In this document: positions 1 through 8,980 of the stretch, piece after piece
Layout: the number at the start of each line of letters is the position of its first letter
How positions within the stretch are numbered: the first letter of the stretch is position 1
Source: an uncultured Oscillospiraceae bacterium
Lineage (GTDB): Bacteria; Bacillota; Clostridia; Oscillospirales; Acutalibacteraceae
Length of the DNA: 64,000 nucleotides
NCBI GenBank assembly: GCA_900540865.1
Contig: UQHH01000006.1
Location: 1 to 64,000, forward strand
Direction of reading: 5' to 3'
Notes under the pieces: model-generated
What the model was told of the DNA's origin: nothing
Databases searched by the model: none
Seen by the model: the letters and a program-made list of their open reading frames with translations, nothing else
Made by a program: the position numbers and the translations under genes

Positions 1-38
1 GGCTTCATCGTAGTATTTCAGCTTTCCGGCGGAGGCAT

Positions 39-770
39 TCAGCCAAACAGAAGCGTTTCAAAGTCCGCAAGCCTTTTTATTTTGTAGTCGCACAGCGGGT
101 GCGGCATGGCGGTTTTGTCCTCCGGGTCGTACAGGCAGGTCGCGATTCCCGCGTTTTTTCCGCCCTGCATGTCTGAGGTAAGGGAATCTCCAAGCATAAT
201 AACATCGTTTTTGTCCTTGATTTGAAGCGTCTTGAAAATATATTCAAAATATTCTTTCGCGGGCTTTTGGAAACCGACCGTGTCGGAAATAAACATGCCG
301 TCTATGTATGGCTCCAGCCCGCTGCGCGCAAGACGCCCCTCCTGTGCTTTGCGCAGGCCGTTGGTGGCTATATAAAGCCCGCACCGACCATGCAGCGACT
401 TACACAGCGCCAAAGCGCCGCGGGTTACAAAGCCGCACTGGGAAAGGCAGTCGACGTAATCCTCGTTTATCTTCTGAATATCCGCGCCTTCTATCCCAAT
501 GGTTCGGAAAAGGTTTTCAAAACGCTCCACCTTCAGGCGCTCACGCGTAGTTTCCCCCAGTTCGAATTTTTTCCAGAGCCGCAGATTCTCGGCGCTGTAA
601 ATTTCGTTGATTTCCCTGCTCCATTGATAGCCGTTTATGTGTAGCGTATTTTTGAGCGCTTCTTCCTGCGATTTGGTAAAATCAAGCAGCGTTTCGTCCG
701 CGTCTATCAGGACAGTGTGGAATCTGGGTTCCTTATTCAAAACGTTCACCGCTTTCGCTATAGATTTCAA
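39..770 (-). CDS. YjjG-type HAD phosphatase
   Basis: A 243-residue haloacid-dehalogenase hydrolase, closest by motif layout to YjjG/YfnB nucleotidases that dephosphorylate small (often non-canonical pyrimidine) nucleotides in the cytoplasm. Motif I is DADET (residues 23-27, nucleophile D23), followed by a helical cap, motif II around IATNG, a motif III lysine in FQKPAKEY and motif IV GDSLTSD. The ATG at 770 lies 38 bases inside the end of the DUF2344 gene; a TTG a few codons later (LNKEPRF) would remove most of the overlap, so the exact start is uncertain. It is the last visible gene of the radical-SAM operon. The HAD family is certain; the substrate is inferred. Confidence 0.85.
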   Translation of the reverse strand: MKSIAKAVNVLNKEPRFHTVLIDADETLLDFTKSQEEALKNTLHINGYQWSREINEIYSAENLRLWKKFELGETTRERLKVERFENLFRTIGIEGADIQKINEDYVDCLSQCGFVTRGALALCKSLHGRCGLYIATNGLRKAQEGRLARSGLEPYIDGMFISDTVGFQKPAKEYFEYIFKTLQIKDKNDVIMLGDSLTSDMQGGKNAGIATCLYDPEDKTAMPHPLCDYKIKRLADFETLLFG

Positions 771-1389
771 GCCTCGTTATTTCGTAAAAAAGCTCCGTGC
801 CGAAGCTTTCTTCCATCGCCCCCACAATAAGCGACGGATTGAGATTTTTTACACTTCCGGCCGACAGCCTCGCAAAAAGCAGCACATTGGTTTCCTCCCG
901 CCGGATTTCAACCGTCTTGATGTCCGGCCTGATGTCGATTTGCTTCATACCGGACTTGGTTTTCTTTTCAACCAGAATCTCATCCTTTTCCAAAAACGCC
1001 CGTATCTTTGCTTCAAGAGCCTCGGCGTCCAGGCAGGAGGACAGCCGGATTTCAAAATCGGCAAGGGCAATCGCACCCGGCTTCATCTTTGGCTCGGTAA
1101 TATCAACCACGCGGATACCGTCCGGCAGGCAGCGGTTGAAGGCGGCCTTTATTTCCCCGTATGGGTAATCCTCGTCGAGCAGGCGCATATCCATGCTTTC
1201 CCGCATACCCGTATAGCCGAGCGACAACGGCAGCGCAAACGTGATAAACGGATGCCTGTTGAAGCCCTCCGTATACCAAATCGGCAGCTTTGCCTGATGA
1301 ACGGCGCGCAGCATAACGCGGTTTAAATCGAGATGGGAGATATATTTCGCCCTGCCTCCCTTTGTAAACCATACTCTAACGTTTTTCAA
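733..1389 (-). CDS. TIGR03936 / DUF2344 radical-SAM-associated protein
   Basis: A 218-residue protein of the family (DUF2344) that sits directly after the TIGR03960 radical-SAM gene in many Firmicutes, usually near the ribosomal protein L21/L27 genes. The N-terminus (VRVWFTKGGRAKYISHLD) is the family signature. Its exact function is not established; a role in RNA or ribosome modification together with the radical-SAM partner is inferred from this conserved pairing. It overlaps the upstream gene by 14 bases, which indicates translational coupling. No catalytic residues are recognisable by eye. Confidence 0.85.
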   Translation of the reverse strand: MKNVRVWFTKGGRAKYISHLDLNRVMLRAVHQAKLPIWYTEGFNRHPFITFALPLSLGYTGMRESMDMRLLDEDYPYGEIKAAFNRCLPDGIRVVDITEPKMKPGAIALADFEIRLSSCLDAEALEAKIRAFLEKDEILVEKKTKSGMKQIDIRPDIKTVEIRREETNVLLFARLSAGSVKNLNPSLIVGAMEESFGTELFYEITRLEIYSESGERFE

Positions 1390-3217
1390 GGCAGACGCCC
1401 CCTTTCCACTGGGCCGCGCCGCAGTTTGAGCATTTCAGCCGGCAGTGCGGCGTGGCGGACGCCTCATATGCCCTTTTGCATTCTTCAATGAGAAAGCTCT
1501 TTTTCACACCGTAGTCGATGTGGTCCCAGGGAAGCGTCTCGTCGAAGCTGCGGCGGCGGTTTGCGTAAAACGCGGGGTCTATGCCGCATTCTTCAAACAG
1601 CTCCAGCCAGCTTTGCATACTGAAGCAGTCGCTCCAGCCGTCGAAGTGAAAGCCGCGCTGCGCGGCCATTTTCAAAACAGCGGACAGCCTGCGGTCGCCG
1701 CGCGCGAACACCGCTTCCAGGAAGCTCGTGCTCGAATCGTGGTAATGGTAGGTAATTTTCTTTGTCTTAATAGATTCTTTTAAGTGCTTCTGCTTTTCCA
1801 TGAGCATTTCCATCGTGTCCTGCGGTTCCCACTGGAAGGGCGTGAAGGGCTTCGGGACAAAGCTGGACGCGCTGACTGTAACGCGAACGCCCTTTCCCTT
1901 TGGCCTGTTTTCCGTATTGTAATACACATTGACCACCTTCTGCCCAAGCCGCGCGATTCCTTCAATATCCTCCATGCTCTCAGTCGGAAGGCCTATCATA
2001 AAATAAAGCTTCACCGTCGTCCAGCCGCCCGCAAAGGCGACGGCGCAGGTGTCGAGCAGCTCCTGTTCCTCCACGTTTTTGTTGATTGCGTCGCGCAGGC
2101 GCTGTGTTCCGGCCTCCGGCGCAAAGGTGAGCCCGCTTTTACGCACGGTTTTGAGCTTGGACAGGATTTCATCGGAAAAACCGTCTACACGCAGCGAAGG
2201 AAGCGAAAGGCTTACGTTTTCGTCGTCCGACCACTGTGTGAGCTTTTGCAGGAGAGGCGCTATTTGTGAATAATCGCTCGAGCTCAGGGAAGACAGAGAT
2301 ACCTCGTCGTAGCCCGTATTTTCACAAAGCGCGCGGCACTGCCTGTCGATGGTTTCCGGCGATTTTTCCCTTACAGGCCGGTAAAGGAAGCCCGCCTGGC
2401 AAAAACGGCAGCCGCGGATACAGCCGCGGAATATTTCAGATACGGCCCTGTCGTGTACGATTTCAATCATCGGCACAACGAACCGGTCGGGATAGTAAAG
2501 CTTGTCCAAATCCATAATCAGGCGTTTTTTCACCTGTTCCGGCGCGCCTTCCTTCGGCGTAACGGCGTTTATCGTGCCATCCTCAAGGTAGGTTACGTCG
2601 TAGAGGGACGGAACATAGACGCCTTCAATCCGCGCGGCCTTCCTCAAAAAATCCGCCTTGCTTTCGCCCGCGGCGCGGCACGCGCGGTAAAGCTCGATTA
2701 CCTCAATATCTACCTCTTCCCCTTCTCCAATAAAGAACAGGTCGATAAATTCGGCCATCGGCTCCGGGTTACAGGCACAGGGCCCGCCCGCCACAACAAT
2801 ATTGAACAGCTCCTTGCGGTCCCTGGAGCACAACGGAATACCGGCAAGCGCAAGCATGTTGAGGACGTTCGTGTAGCTCAGCTCATATTGCAGGGTAAAG
2901 CCGATAAAGTCGAAGTCCCTGACCGGGTCGCCGCTTTCCAGCGCGTAAAGCGGGATGCGGTGCTCCCGCATGAGCTGCTCCATATCGACCCACGGCGCAA
3001 AAACGCGCTCGCACCATAAATACGGCTGCTCATTGAACTGGCTGTAGAGGATTTTCATGCCCAGATGCGACATCCCCACCTCGTAGGTGTCGGGGAAACA
3101 GAAGGCAAACCGAACGTCTATTTCACTTTTATCCTTTATGACGCTGTTTGGCTCCCCGCCGGTATACCTTCCCGGCTTTTGTACCTTCAGCAGTAATTTT
3201 TCAAGTTCGTGATTCAT
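1376..3217 (-). CDS. TIGR03960 family radical SAM protein
   Basis: A 613-residue radical-SAM enzyme of the TIGR03960 family. An N-terminal B12-binding-like Rossmann region is followed by the [4Fe-4S]/SAM motif CIRGCRFC (C-x3-C-x2-C) near the middle, a TIM-barrel-like core and a cysteine-rich C-terminus (CRLKCSNCGAAQW). The length agrees with the family. The start has a good Shine-Dalgarno (GGGAG) and lies downstream of a TTGCAT-17-TATAAT promoter. Family members are proposed to methylthiolate or otherwise modify RNA or protein, but the substrate is unknown. It heads a three-gene unit with DUF2344 and the HAD phosphatase. Confidence 0.9.
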   Translation of the reverse strand: MNHELEKLLLKVQKPGRYTGGEPNSVIKDKSEIDVRFAFCFPDTYEVGMSHLGMKILYSQFNEQPYLWCERVFAPWVDMEQLMREHRIPLYALESGDPVRDFDFIGFTLQYELSYTNVLNMLALAGIPLCSRDRKELFNIVVAGGPCACNPEPMAEFIDLFFIGEGEEVDIEVIELYRACRAAGESKADFLRKAARIEGVYVPSLYDVTYLEDGTINAVTPKEGAPEQVKKRLIMDLDKLYYPDRFVVPMIEIVHDRAVSEIFRGCIRGCRFCQAGFLYRPVREKSPETIDRQCRALCENTGYDEVSLSSLSSSDYSQIAPLLQKLTQWSDDENVSLSLPSLRVDGFSDEILSKLKTVRKSGLTFAPEAGTQRLRDAINKNVEEQELLDTCAVAFAGGWTTVKLYFMIGLPTESMEDIEGIARLGQKVVNVYYNTENRPKGKGVRVTVSASSFVPKPFTPFQWEPQDTMEMLMEKQKHLKESIKTKKITYHYHDSSTSFLEAVFARGDRRLSAVLKMAAQRGFHFDGWSDCFSMQSWLELFEECGIDPAFYANRRRSFDETLPWDHIDYGVKKSFLIEECKRAYEASATPHCRLKCSNCGAAQWKGGVCLEKR

Positions 3218-3270
3218 TCTATTTTCTCCCGTATTCTTACAATTCGGCCAAAAAACAGCCCTAGTAGTTT

Positions 3271-3299
3271 ATTATAACGGGTTTTTACGCGCAATGCAA
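3271..3299 (-). promoter_or_regulatory. sigma-A promoter of the radical-SAM operon
   Basis: Reading on the minus strand, TTGCAT and TATAAT are separated by 17 bases, about 55 bases before the ATG at 3217. Both boxes are near consensus for the vegetative sigma factor. Confidence 0.7.
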
Positions 3300-3345
3300 C
3301 GGCAAACCCGCCCTGTCCGGAGCAGGAAAGTTGGACACATTTATA

Positions 3346-3378
3346 AAAGCGCCGCTTTTCCTTTGTAAAGCGGCGCTT
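3346..3378 (-). terminator. intrinsic terminator after the hybrid kinase
   Basis: A GC-rich stem (minus strand AAGCGCCGCTTT pairing with AAAGCGGCGCTT) lies just after the kinase stop codon and is followed on the minus strand by a short T-rich run. It separates the kinase from the radical-SAM promoter. Confidence 0.7.
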
Positions 3379-3402
3379 GAAGAACCATACATATTGCCTG
3401 GA

Positions 3403-6400
3403 TTATTTCTCCAGTACCCTGCACAGGGTCGATTTCAGGATATCCAAATCGACCGGCTTTGCGATATGTGCGGTCATCCCCGCACTGTACGACGCCTCTA
3501 TATCCTCGGCAAACGCGTTTGCCGTCATAGCGATGACCGGGATGCTTTTGGCGTCCGCCCTGCCGGTATTCCGAATGGCACGCGTAGCGTCATACCCGTT
3601 CATCACGGGCATCTGAATATCCATCAGGACAGCGTCGTAAAAGCCCTGCGGTTTTTCCTGAAATTCTAAAACCGCCTGGCTGCCGTCTGTTTTCAAGACG
3701 GACTGCGCGCCAAACATCGAGAGCAGCTCGCACAGGATTTCCGCGTTGATTGGGTTGTCCTCCGCCACGAGGAACGTCCGGCCGGAAAAGATTGTTCCGT
3801 CCATAGCGGCTAAAGCTTCAGCCGCTCCCGCTTCTGATTTCGCTGTGATTTTTTCCGCGGGCGCCTCTTCGCATTCCAGTTCAACACGGAAAACCGAGCC
3901 TTTCTTTTCCCTGCTTTCCACGGAAATTTCACCGCCCATCAAATCGACCAGCCCTTTTGTAATGCTCAGGCCCAGTCCTGTTCCTTCAATACGCGAAGCC
4001 GCGCGGCCGCGCGCAAAGGGCGAGAAAACATGGGCAAGAAATTCCTCTGGCATTCCAATTCCCGTGTCCCTGACGGTAAACCGGATGCGGACTGACTTTT
4101 TATCCTTTACAGGCGGGATTTCCTCCGCTGTGAATTCCACGGTTCCACCCTCAGGCGTAAACTTGACGGCGTTGCTCAAAAGATTGATGAGAATTTGGCT
4201 GATACGCAGGGAATCCCCGTAAATGTATTCATGGCGTATCCCGTTTGCCTTGACATTGAACTGAATGCCATTCGTCCGCGCCTGCGGGGCCATGATTGCG
4301 CAAAGCTGCTCGATGAGCTCCGGCAAATATATGCTTGCGCGGTTGAGCGTAATTTGTGAGCGTTCAATTTTGCTCATGTCCAGGACGTCGTTGATTAGGC
4401 TCAAAAGATGCTTTGATGAAATAGAAATCTTCCGCAGGCAATCCTCTACCCGCTTGCGGTCGTCGAGATGCGCGCAGGCAAGCGTGGTCATCCCCATGAT
4501 GGCGTTCATCGGCGTACGGATGTCATGGCTCATGGCGGACAGAAAGTCGCTTTTCGCCCGGTTCGCTTCTTCCGCGAGGCTCAGCGCTTTTTCCAGCGCC
4601 TGCTTCGATTTCCGTTCTGCCGCCAGCATATCGGTTACATCCGCGCGCACCATACAGACGGTACTGTGGTTTTCGTCTCCCCAAAGCACATTCACCTGCT
4701 TGTAGCGCACGCCGTTTTCTGAATGGAAGGGAAAAACAAAGTCATAGCCGGACGGCTTTTCAGAAAGCCGCTGTACCATGGTCTCCATCTGGAACTGCTT
4801 CCGAACCTCTTCCTTATCCTCGTCCGCGCCGTAAAGCGCTGTAAATTTCTGCATTGCATGGGCATAGTCCTCCATAATATACGGGGACAGGTTTTCCAGA
4901 ACCGTCTGGCGGGTATACATGGTAAAACGCCCGCTGCCGATATGGAGGATGCCCATCAACTCAAAGGTATAGGCCATCATATTGAGCAGGCCCTGCTCCT
5001 CCCGCACGGAATCTGTGATGTCGGTGCATACCAGGCAGATTCTCCCCAGCCGCAAATCGATTGCGGAGACGGTCATATTTTTTGTGCGGATATCTCTTTT
5101 GTCAGCGAAAACGGAGTAAGAAAAGGTGTAGGAGCCCTCTTCATCCAAACGCCGGCGTATTTCACCGGGCTCCAAAGCGCGGGCGTACTGCTCCCTGTCC
5201 TTAGGCGCTATTACGGACTGCACCATATAGGCAACCCGTTCGCAGTGGCGTCCGTACGGCTGCGGCGGGCATTTAATATCCTTCTTACAGGTTAAAACGG
5301 TATAAAAATCCTTTTCGAGATTCAGGTCGATGACATAGTCGTAGCTGGTAACGGAAAGCTGGTGCAGGATGCGGTCGGATATGGTCTGCTCCGTAATATC
5401 CGTCACGGTCAAAACTCCCGTGATGTCGCCCGTATCGGGTGTTTCCACAAGGTTCACCTTAAAGCGGACGTACCGCCCGTTCTTTTCCCGCGGAAGCTTG
5501 ATAAAGCAATTGAGGATTTGCTCTGTCTCGTTTCGCTTAAAGGCCGCAAGCGCCGGAGCGTTGAGGTAGGTATCCAAAAAAGCACAGCGTTCCTTTTTAT
5601 CGGCAACAAGGCTTGCGATACCGGCAAAGAAATCCTCACGGACCGTCCCAAACGTCTTTAAAAGGTCCGAGCCCGTATAATCGATAATATCCAGAATTTT
5701 ATTCTGCGTAATATTGCAGTGGCCGAGTATCAATTCGTTGGGGCCAGGTTTCCGGTAATGCTTTAGGAGGATGTCCTCGTATTGCCTTCGGAGCTGCTCC
5801 TTTTCCTTCACGCTTTGAGAAATATCCGTATAGACGCAGTAAAGCCTGCGGATTCCGTCTGTTGTCCGCAGCAGCGACAGCGTGTTTGTCGCCCAGATGT
5901 AGCCGCCGTCGCCGCACTGCATACGGGCGGTCAGCTCGCAGTGGCCTTCTCCCTTTTCCATATACGCAAGCAGCTTCTGCTTGGTTTCCGCAATGTCGTC
6001 AGGATGGATTCCTTTAAAAATATCGTTTCGATACAGCTCATTTACCTGTTCCACCGTCATATGTGTCATGGCGGCAAGGCCGTCGGATATAAACTCCAGC
6101 TCCATGCTGCCGTCCGGCTCACAGCGGATGACGGAAATACCTCCTGGAAGGTTTTTGACGACCGACTGGAAGTACACCTCGAGCCGCTCCATTTCCCTGC
6201 GGGTATTGACCTCCTCGGTAATATCACGTACAAATTTAATATAAGCCGGTATTCCGTTCCAGTCCGTTTCCGTAAAACGCGTGGTGTAAAAGCGACCGTT
6301 TTCATTGACCGTCATATCATGCTCTTCCCCATCCGGCGCGTGGCTTTGCAGGGTACAGAATTCACAGGGCGCCGCCTTTCCGTGGAGCGCCGCGTAGCAT

Positions 6401-7647
6401 TTTTGCCCCAGGCAGTCCGGCGATGGGGCAAACAGGTCTTTGGATTCGTTGACATATAACAGGTCGTAGGTTTCCCTGTCGATAACATAAATTCCGTCGG
6501 CGGTTTCGTTCGCGATGCTCTGGAACAGTTGGTTTTCCGCGGATAGTCCAGTAAAAACACCGTAGAAGCACATGCTTTCAGAATACGGACCCATCCGCCG
6601 CCCGTTTAAATGAACCCAAATAAGATGCCCGTTTTTATGGCGCATCCTGAAGGAAACGTCGAGCACCTCTCCGCTTTTCAAAGCGCCCAGGGCCGCTGTG
6701 AGCACCCGCTCCCTGTCCGGCTCATATATGGCGTCCAGTACGTCGCGCCGGACGAGCGCGTCGTATTCTCCTCGGGTGCGCCCTGAAAGCAAGGCGACGC
6801 CGTCGGAATAATAGCCCTGGGTAAAGCGCTGGCCGTCCCACTGGAAGCTTGCGATTCCGCCCGGTATGGAATTGATGAGGTGGTCGCGCTCCTGCTGCGC
6901 CTTTTTCAAGGCGGAAATGTCATGGAAAATGCAATGGAGCAAAGGGCAGCCGCCCTCTTCACCAATTTGCCTTGCCTGTACATGCACCCAGACGATATGC
7001 CCGTCCCGGTGGAGCTTGCGGAATTCAAAGTCCGCAACCGTATGGTTTTTGATTGCTTCCAGCGCTTTTTCCACGACCATTGCCGTATCCTCGGGATACG
7101 TAAGCTCCGCCGCGTCACGCTTAATCAGCTCGCGGTATTCCTCTGTGGTATAGCCGGAAAGCTCCGGCACGCCGTCTGAAAAATAAACGGTCTCAAAAAT
7201 ATCCGATACCTTGTAAATCGCAACGCCTCCGGGGATTGCGTTGACGATATCCTGCATTTTTTCATTAGTTTCGGCCAGCTCCTTATCAAGGCGCGCCTGC
7301 TCGCTGATATCCCTGATGTACTCGATATGCGCCGGCCTGCCGGCCCAATCGATGATTTTACCGCTGAGCTGGAAGGTATGCCCGCTTTCCGGGATAAACA
7401 TTTTGCGGGTAAATAGCTCTGTGCGGCTCAATTGCCGCGCCGGGCAAAACGGGCAGGGCGTCTCGTTGCCGAACGCGCGGTAGCAGGTTATATTCTCCCC
7501 TTCAAAATCACAGGACAGCATACTTTTTGCCGGACTGTTTGCGTAGAGAAGCGTAAAATCCTCCAGCGCGCGCACGATTACCGCAACCGGCGCGTTGTCC
7601 AGCACGGCGGCCATTTCCTTTACTAAGAGAGGCTCTTTTTCCATCAT
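3403..7647 (-). CDS. multi-PAS hybrid sensor histidine kinase with receiver domain
   Basis: A soluble hybrid two-component kinase of 1414 residues with no membrane segment. About six to eight PAS/PAC-like repeats come first, each ending in an RDIT/HDIS/TDIT-type strand. Then come a HisKA box (SAMSHDIRTPMNAIMGM, phospho-accepting His), a HATPase_c domain (N box LINLLSNAVKFTPEGG, DTGIGM, GTGLGLS) and a C-terminal receiver (EDN acid pocket, phospho-acceptor D in VLMDIQMPVMNG, K in AHIAKPV). PAS 1 and PAS 4 carry a Cys-Cys-Cys motif. The ATG at 7647 is preceded by GGGGGA; longer upstream reading would start at a TTG that is really the -35 box. No response regulator or HPt gene is adjacent, so the output partner is unknown. 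It probably senses a cytosolic signal. Confidence 0.9.
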   Translation of the reverse strand: MMEKEPLLVKEMAAVLDNAPVAVIVRALEDFTLLYANSPAKSMLSCDFEGENITCYRAFGNETPCPFCPARQLSRTELFTRKMFIPESGHTFQLSGKIIDWAGRPAHIEYIRDISEQARLDKELAETNEKMQDIVNAIPGGVAIYKVSDIFETVYFSDGVPELSGYTTEEYRELIKRDAAELTYPEDTAMVVEKALEAIKNHTVADFEFRKLHRDGHIVWVHVQARQIGEEGGCPLLHCIFHDISALKKAQQERDHLINSIPGGIASFQWDGQRFTQGYYSDGVALLSGRTRGEYDALVRRDVLDAIYEPDRERVLTAALGALKSGEVLDVSFRMRHKNGHLIWVHLNGRRMGPYSESMCFYGVFTGLSAENQLFQSIANETADGIYVIDRETYDLLYVNESKDLFAPSPDCLGQKCYAALHGKAAPCEFCTLQSHAPDGEEHDMTVNENGRFYTTRFTETDWNGIPAYIKFVRDITEEVNTRREMERLEVYFQSVVKNLPGGISVIRCEPDGSMELEFISDGLAAMTHMTVEQVNELYRNDIFKGIHPDDIAETKQKLLAYMEKGEGHCELTARMQCGDGGYIWATNTLSLLRTTDGIRRLYCVYTDISQSVKEKEQLRRQYEDILLKHYRKPGPNELILGHCNITQNKILDIIDYTGSDLLKTFGTVREDFFAGIASLVADKKERCAFLDTYLNAPALAAFKRNETEQILNCFIKLPREKNGRYVRFKVNLVETPDTGDITGVLTVTDITEQTISDRILHQLSVTSYDYVIDLNLEKDFYTVLTCKKDIKCPPQPYGRHCERVAYMVQSVIAPKDREQYARALEPGEIRRRLDEEGSYTFSYSVFADKRDIRTKNMTVSAIDLRLGRICLVCTDITDSVREEQGLLNMMAYTFELMGILHIGSGRFTMYTRQTVLENLSPYIMEDYAHAMQKFTALYGADEDKEEVRKQFQMETMVQRLSEKPSGYDFVFPFHSENGVRYKQVNVLWGDENHSTVCMVRADVTDMLAAERKSKQALEKALSLAEEANRAKSDFLSAMSHDIRTPMNAIMGMTTLACAHLDDRKRVEDCLRKISISSKHLLSLINDVLDMSKIERSQITLNRASIYLPELIEQLCAIMAPQARTNGIQFNVKANGIRHEYIYGDSLRISQILINLLSNAVKFTPEGGTVEFTAEEIPPVKDKKSVRIRFTVRDTGIGMPEEFLAHVFSPFARGRAASRIEGTGLGLSITKGLVDLMGGEISVESREKKGSVFRVELECEEAPAEKITAKSEAGAAEALAAMDGTIFSGRTFLVAEDNPINAEILCELLSMFGAQSVLKTDGSQAVLEFQEKPQGFYDAVLMDIQMPVMNGYDATRAIRNTGRADAKSIPVIAMTANAFAEDIEASYSAGMTAHIAKPVDLDILKSTLCRVLEK

Positions 7648-7708
7648 GCCTGTTTCCCCCATTTTCCCCGGAAGGTACTTGTCGAAATAAAATTCACACT
7701 TTGGATAA

Positions 7709-7737
7709 AGTATAGCAAAAGCCGACGAAAATAGCAA
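7709..7737 (-). promoter_or_regulatory. sigma-A promoter of the hybrid kinase gene
   Basis: On the minus strand TTGCTA, a 17-base spacer and TATACT lie 62 bases before the ATG at 7647. The TTG of the -35 box is also the first codon of the longest possible kinase reading frame, which rules that start out. Confidence 0.75.
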
Positions 7738-7830
7738 TAAAATGCGGGTTTCTGCGTATAAAATCTAAGGCATAAAATAAAAACGCCGCATTTAACCGAG
7801 TTTTCTTTCAATCCGGTCTGGTAAAGCAAA

Positions 7831-7864
7831 ACAGGCGCCCCCGGTTCCGCCGGAAAGCGCCTGT
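7831..7864 (-). terminator. intrinsic terminator after the spoIVFB-like gene
   Basis: The arms ACAGGCGC and GCGCCTGT enclose a smaller CCGG hairpin. On the minus strand the stem is followed by TTTTGCTTT. It lies 35 bases after the protease stop codon. Confidence 0.7.
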
Positions 7865-7898
7865 ATGTTGTTTAAAGCATCCGCCCGGAATGCTTCGC

Positions 7899-8531
7899 TT
7901 AAAAAGAGCGTTTGCCTCCGGGGCGGAATTTTGTATTTTTCAGTAAAATAATACCCATCAGGTAGCAGCTTGTAAACAGCAATGTAAAATTGTACTTTGA
8001 CTGGAGCAGGACAAAAAAGCCCGCGGCCGCAAGCGGAAGCAGCACGATGAAGGATAATACCTCGATGGTCCTGATTACGTATTCGTGGCGCATATGGCGC
8101 AAAAGCAATAAATAAAGCGCGTTGCCGCCGTCGAGCGATTCAATCGGCATGAGGTTGAACGCCGCCAAAAACAGGTTTGCGGAGGTAAACAGGGAGAACG
8201 CCTCCCAGCCGCTCCAGAGAAACAACGCATGCGAAATGCCGCAGAACAAAAGGTTAAAGCCCGCCCCTCCAAGGATAACGGCCATTTCGCCGGGGAAGCT
8301 CCGCTGGTATTTCCCGGTATCGCTGATTTTCACATCGAACAGGCTCAGCTTGATTTGCTCTGTTTTCGTCCTGCAAAGTGCCATCATGGTCAAATGGCCC
8401 ATTTCATGGCAAAAAGCGGCCAGACAACAAATCAGTGCCGAACCGCTTCTGTCAAAAATAAAAATCGTTGTAAGCGCCGCCACCAGCGGATAGCTTACTT
8501 TTATATTGCAGCCAAACAGCGTGAAGGACAT
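7899..8531 (-). CDS. spoIVFB: M50 site-2 protease, SpoIVFB-like
   Basis: A 210-residue intramembrane zinc metalloprotease. HEMGH lies in an early transmembrane helix (zinc ligands and catalytic Glu), and NLMPIESLDGG supplies the distal Asp ligand. Several further hydrophobic segments are consistent with six helices, and there is no CBS or PDZ domain. In Bacillus, SpoIVFB cleaves pro-sigma-K in the mother cell. The start codon overlaps the stop of the preceding small membrane-protein gene (TGATG), the position spoIVFA takes in Bacillus. SpoIVFB function is inferred from family, size and neighbour; another M50 role is possible. Confidence 0.8.
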   Translation of the reverse strand: MSFTLFGCNIKVSYPLVAALTTIFIFDRSGSALICCLAAFCHEMGHLTMMALCRTKTEQIKLSLFDVKISDTGKYQRSFPGEMAVILGGAGFNLLFCGISHALFLWSGWEAFSLFTSANLFLAAFNLMPIESLDGGNALYLLLLRHMRHEYVIRTIEVLSFIVLLPLAAAGFFVLLQSKYNFTLLFTSCYLMGIILLKNTKFRPGGKRSF

Positions 8532-8920
8532 CAGAAGAAATTCCCCGCCTCGACCACAAGGGAAGAATTGAGCTGCGCCGTATACCAGCTGTCGACCATC
8601 TCATAAATCTGGCCGCCGAACGATTTGAGCGCAAACGCGGCGATTGCCGCAATGATGCAGATAATCAGCTGGTACTTGATAAGCACCTGTGTGCCGCTTT
8701 TCGGCTGCTTTGCCTTGCTCTTTTTTTCCTTCTCCTCATACTCTTCGTCCTCGTCCTCATAACGCCTTCTTTTGCGCGTCATGTAGACGTCGTCTTCTTC
8801 GTCGTCGGAAAAATCATCCGCGCCCCGGTATAGCTGCGCCTTTGCGGGCGCCGCCGAAACCGTCTGCGTCGTCTGCCAGCCGGCGTCATAATCGATGCTG
8901 TCGTACCGTTCGTCATTCAT
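8531..8920 (-). CDS. small single-pass membrane protein, possible truncated SpoIVFA
   Basis: A 129-residue protein: a highly charged acidic/basic cytoplasmic half (a DEDEEYEEKEKK run), one hydrophobic segment (LIKYQLIICIIAAIAAFALK) and a short tail of about 30 residues ending VVEAGNFF. The ATG at 8920 is chosen because AGGAAGTGGTGG precedes it; 18 further codons in frame upstream lack such a site. It is translationally coupled to the M50 protease. Bacillus SpoIVFA has the same N-terminal/TM layout but then a LytM (M23) domain, which is missing here. Identity as a SpoIVFA counterpart is an inference from position and topology. Confidence 0.6.
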   Translation of the reverse strand: MNDERYDSIDYDAGWQTTQTVSAAPAKAQLYRGADDFSDDEEDDVYMTRKRRRYEDEDEEYEEKEKKSKAKQPKSGTQVLIKYQLIICIIAAIAAFALKSFGGQIYEMVDSWYTAQLNSSLVVEAGNFF

Positions 8921-8980
8921 ATTGCCACCACTTCCTAAAAAGCTTTTAGTAATAGTATGCAAAAGAGTGGACAAAGATGT

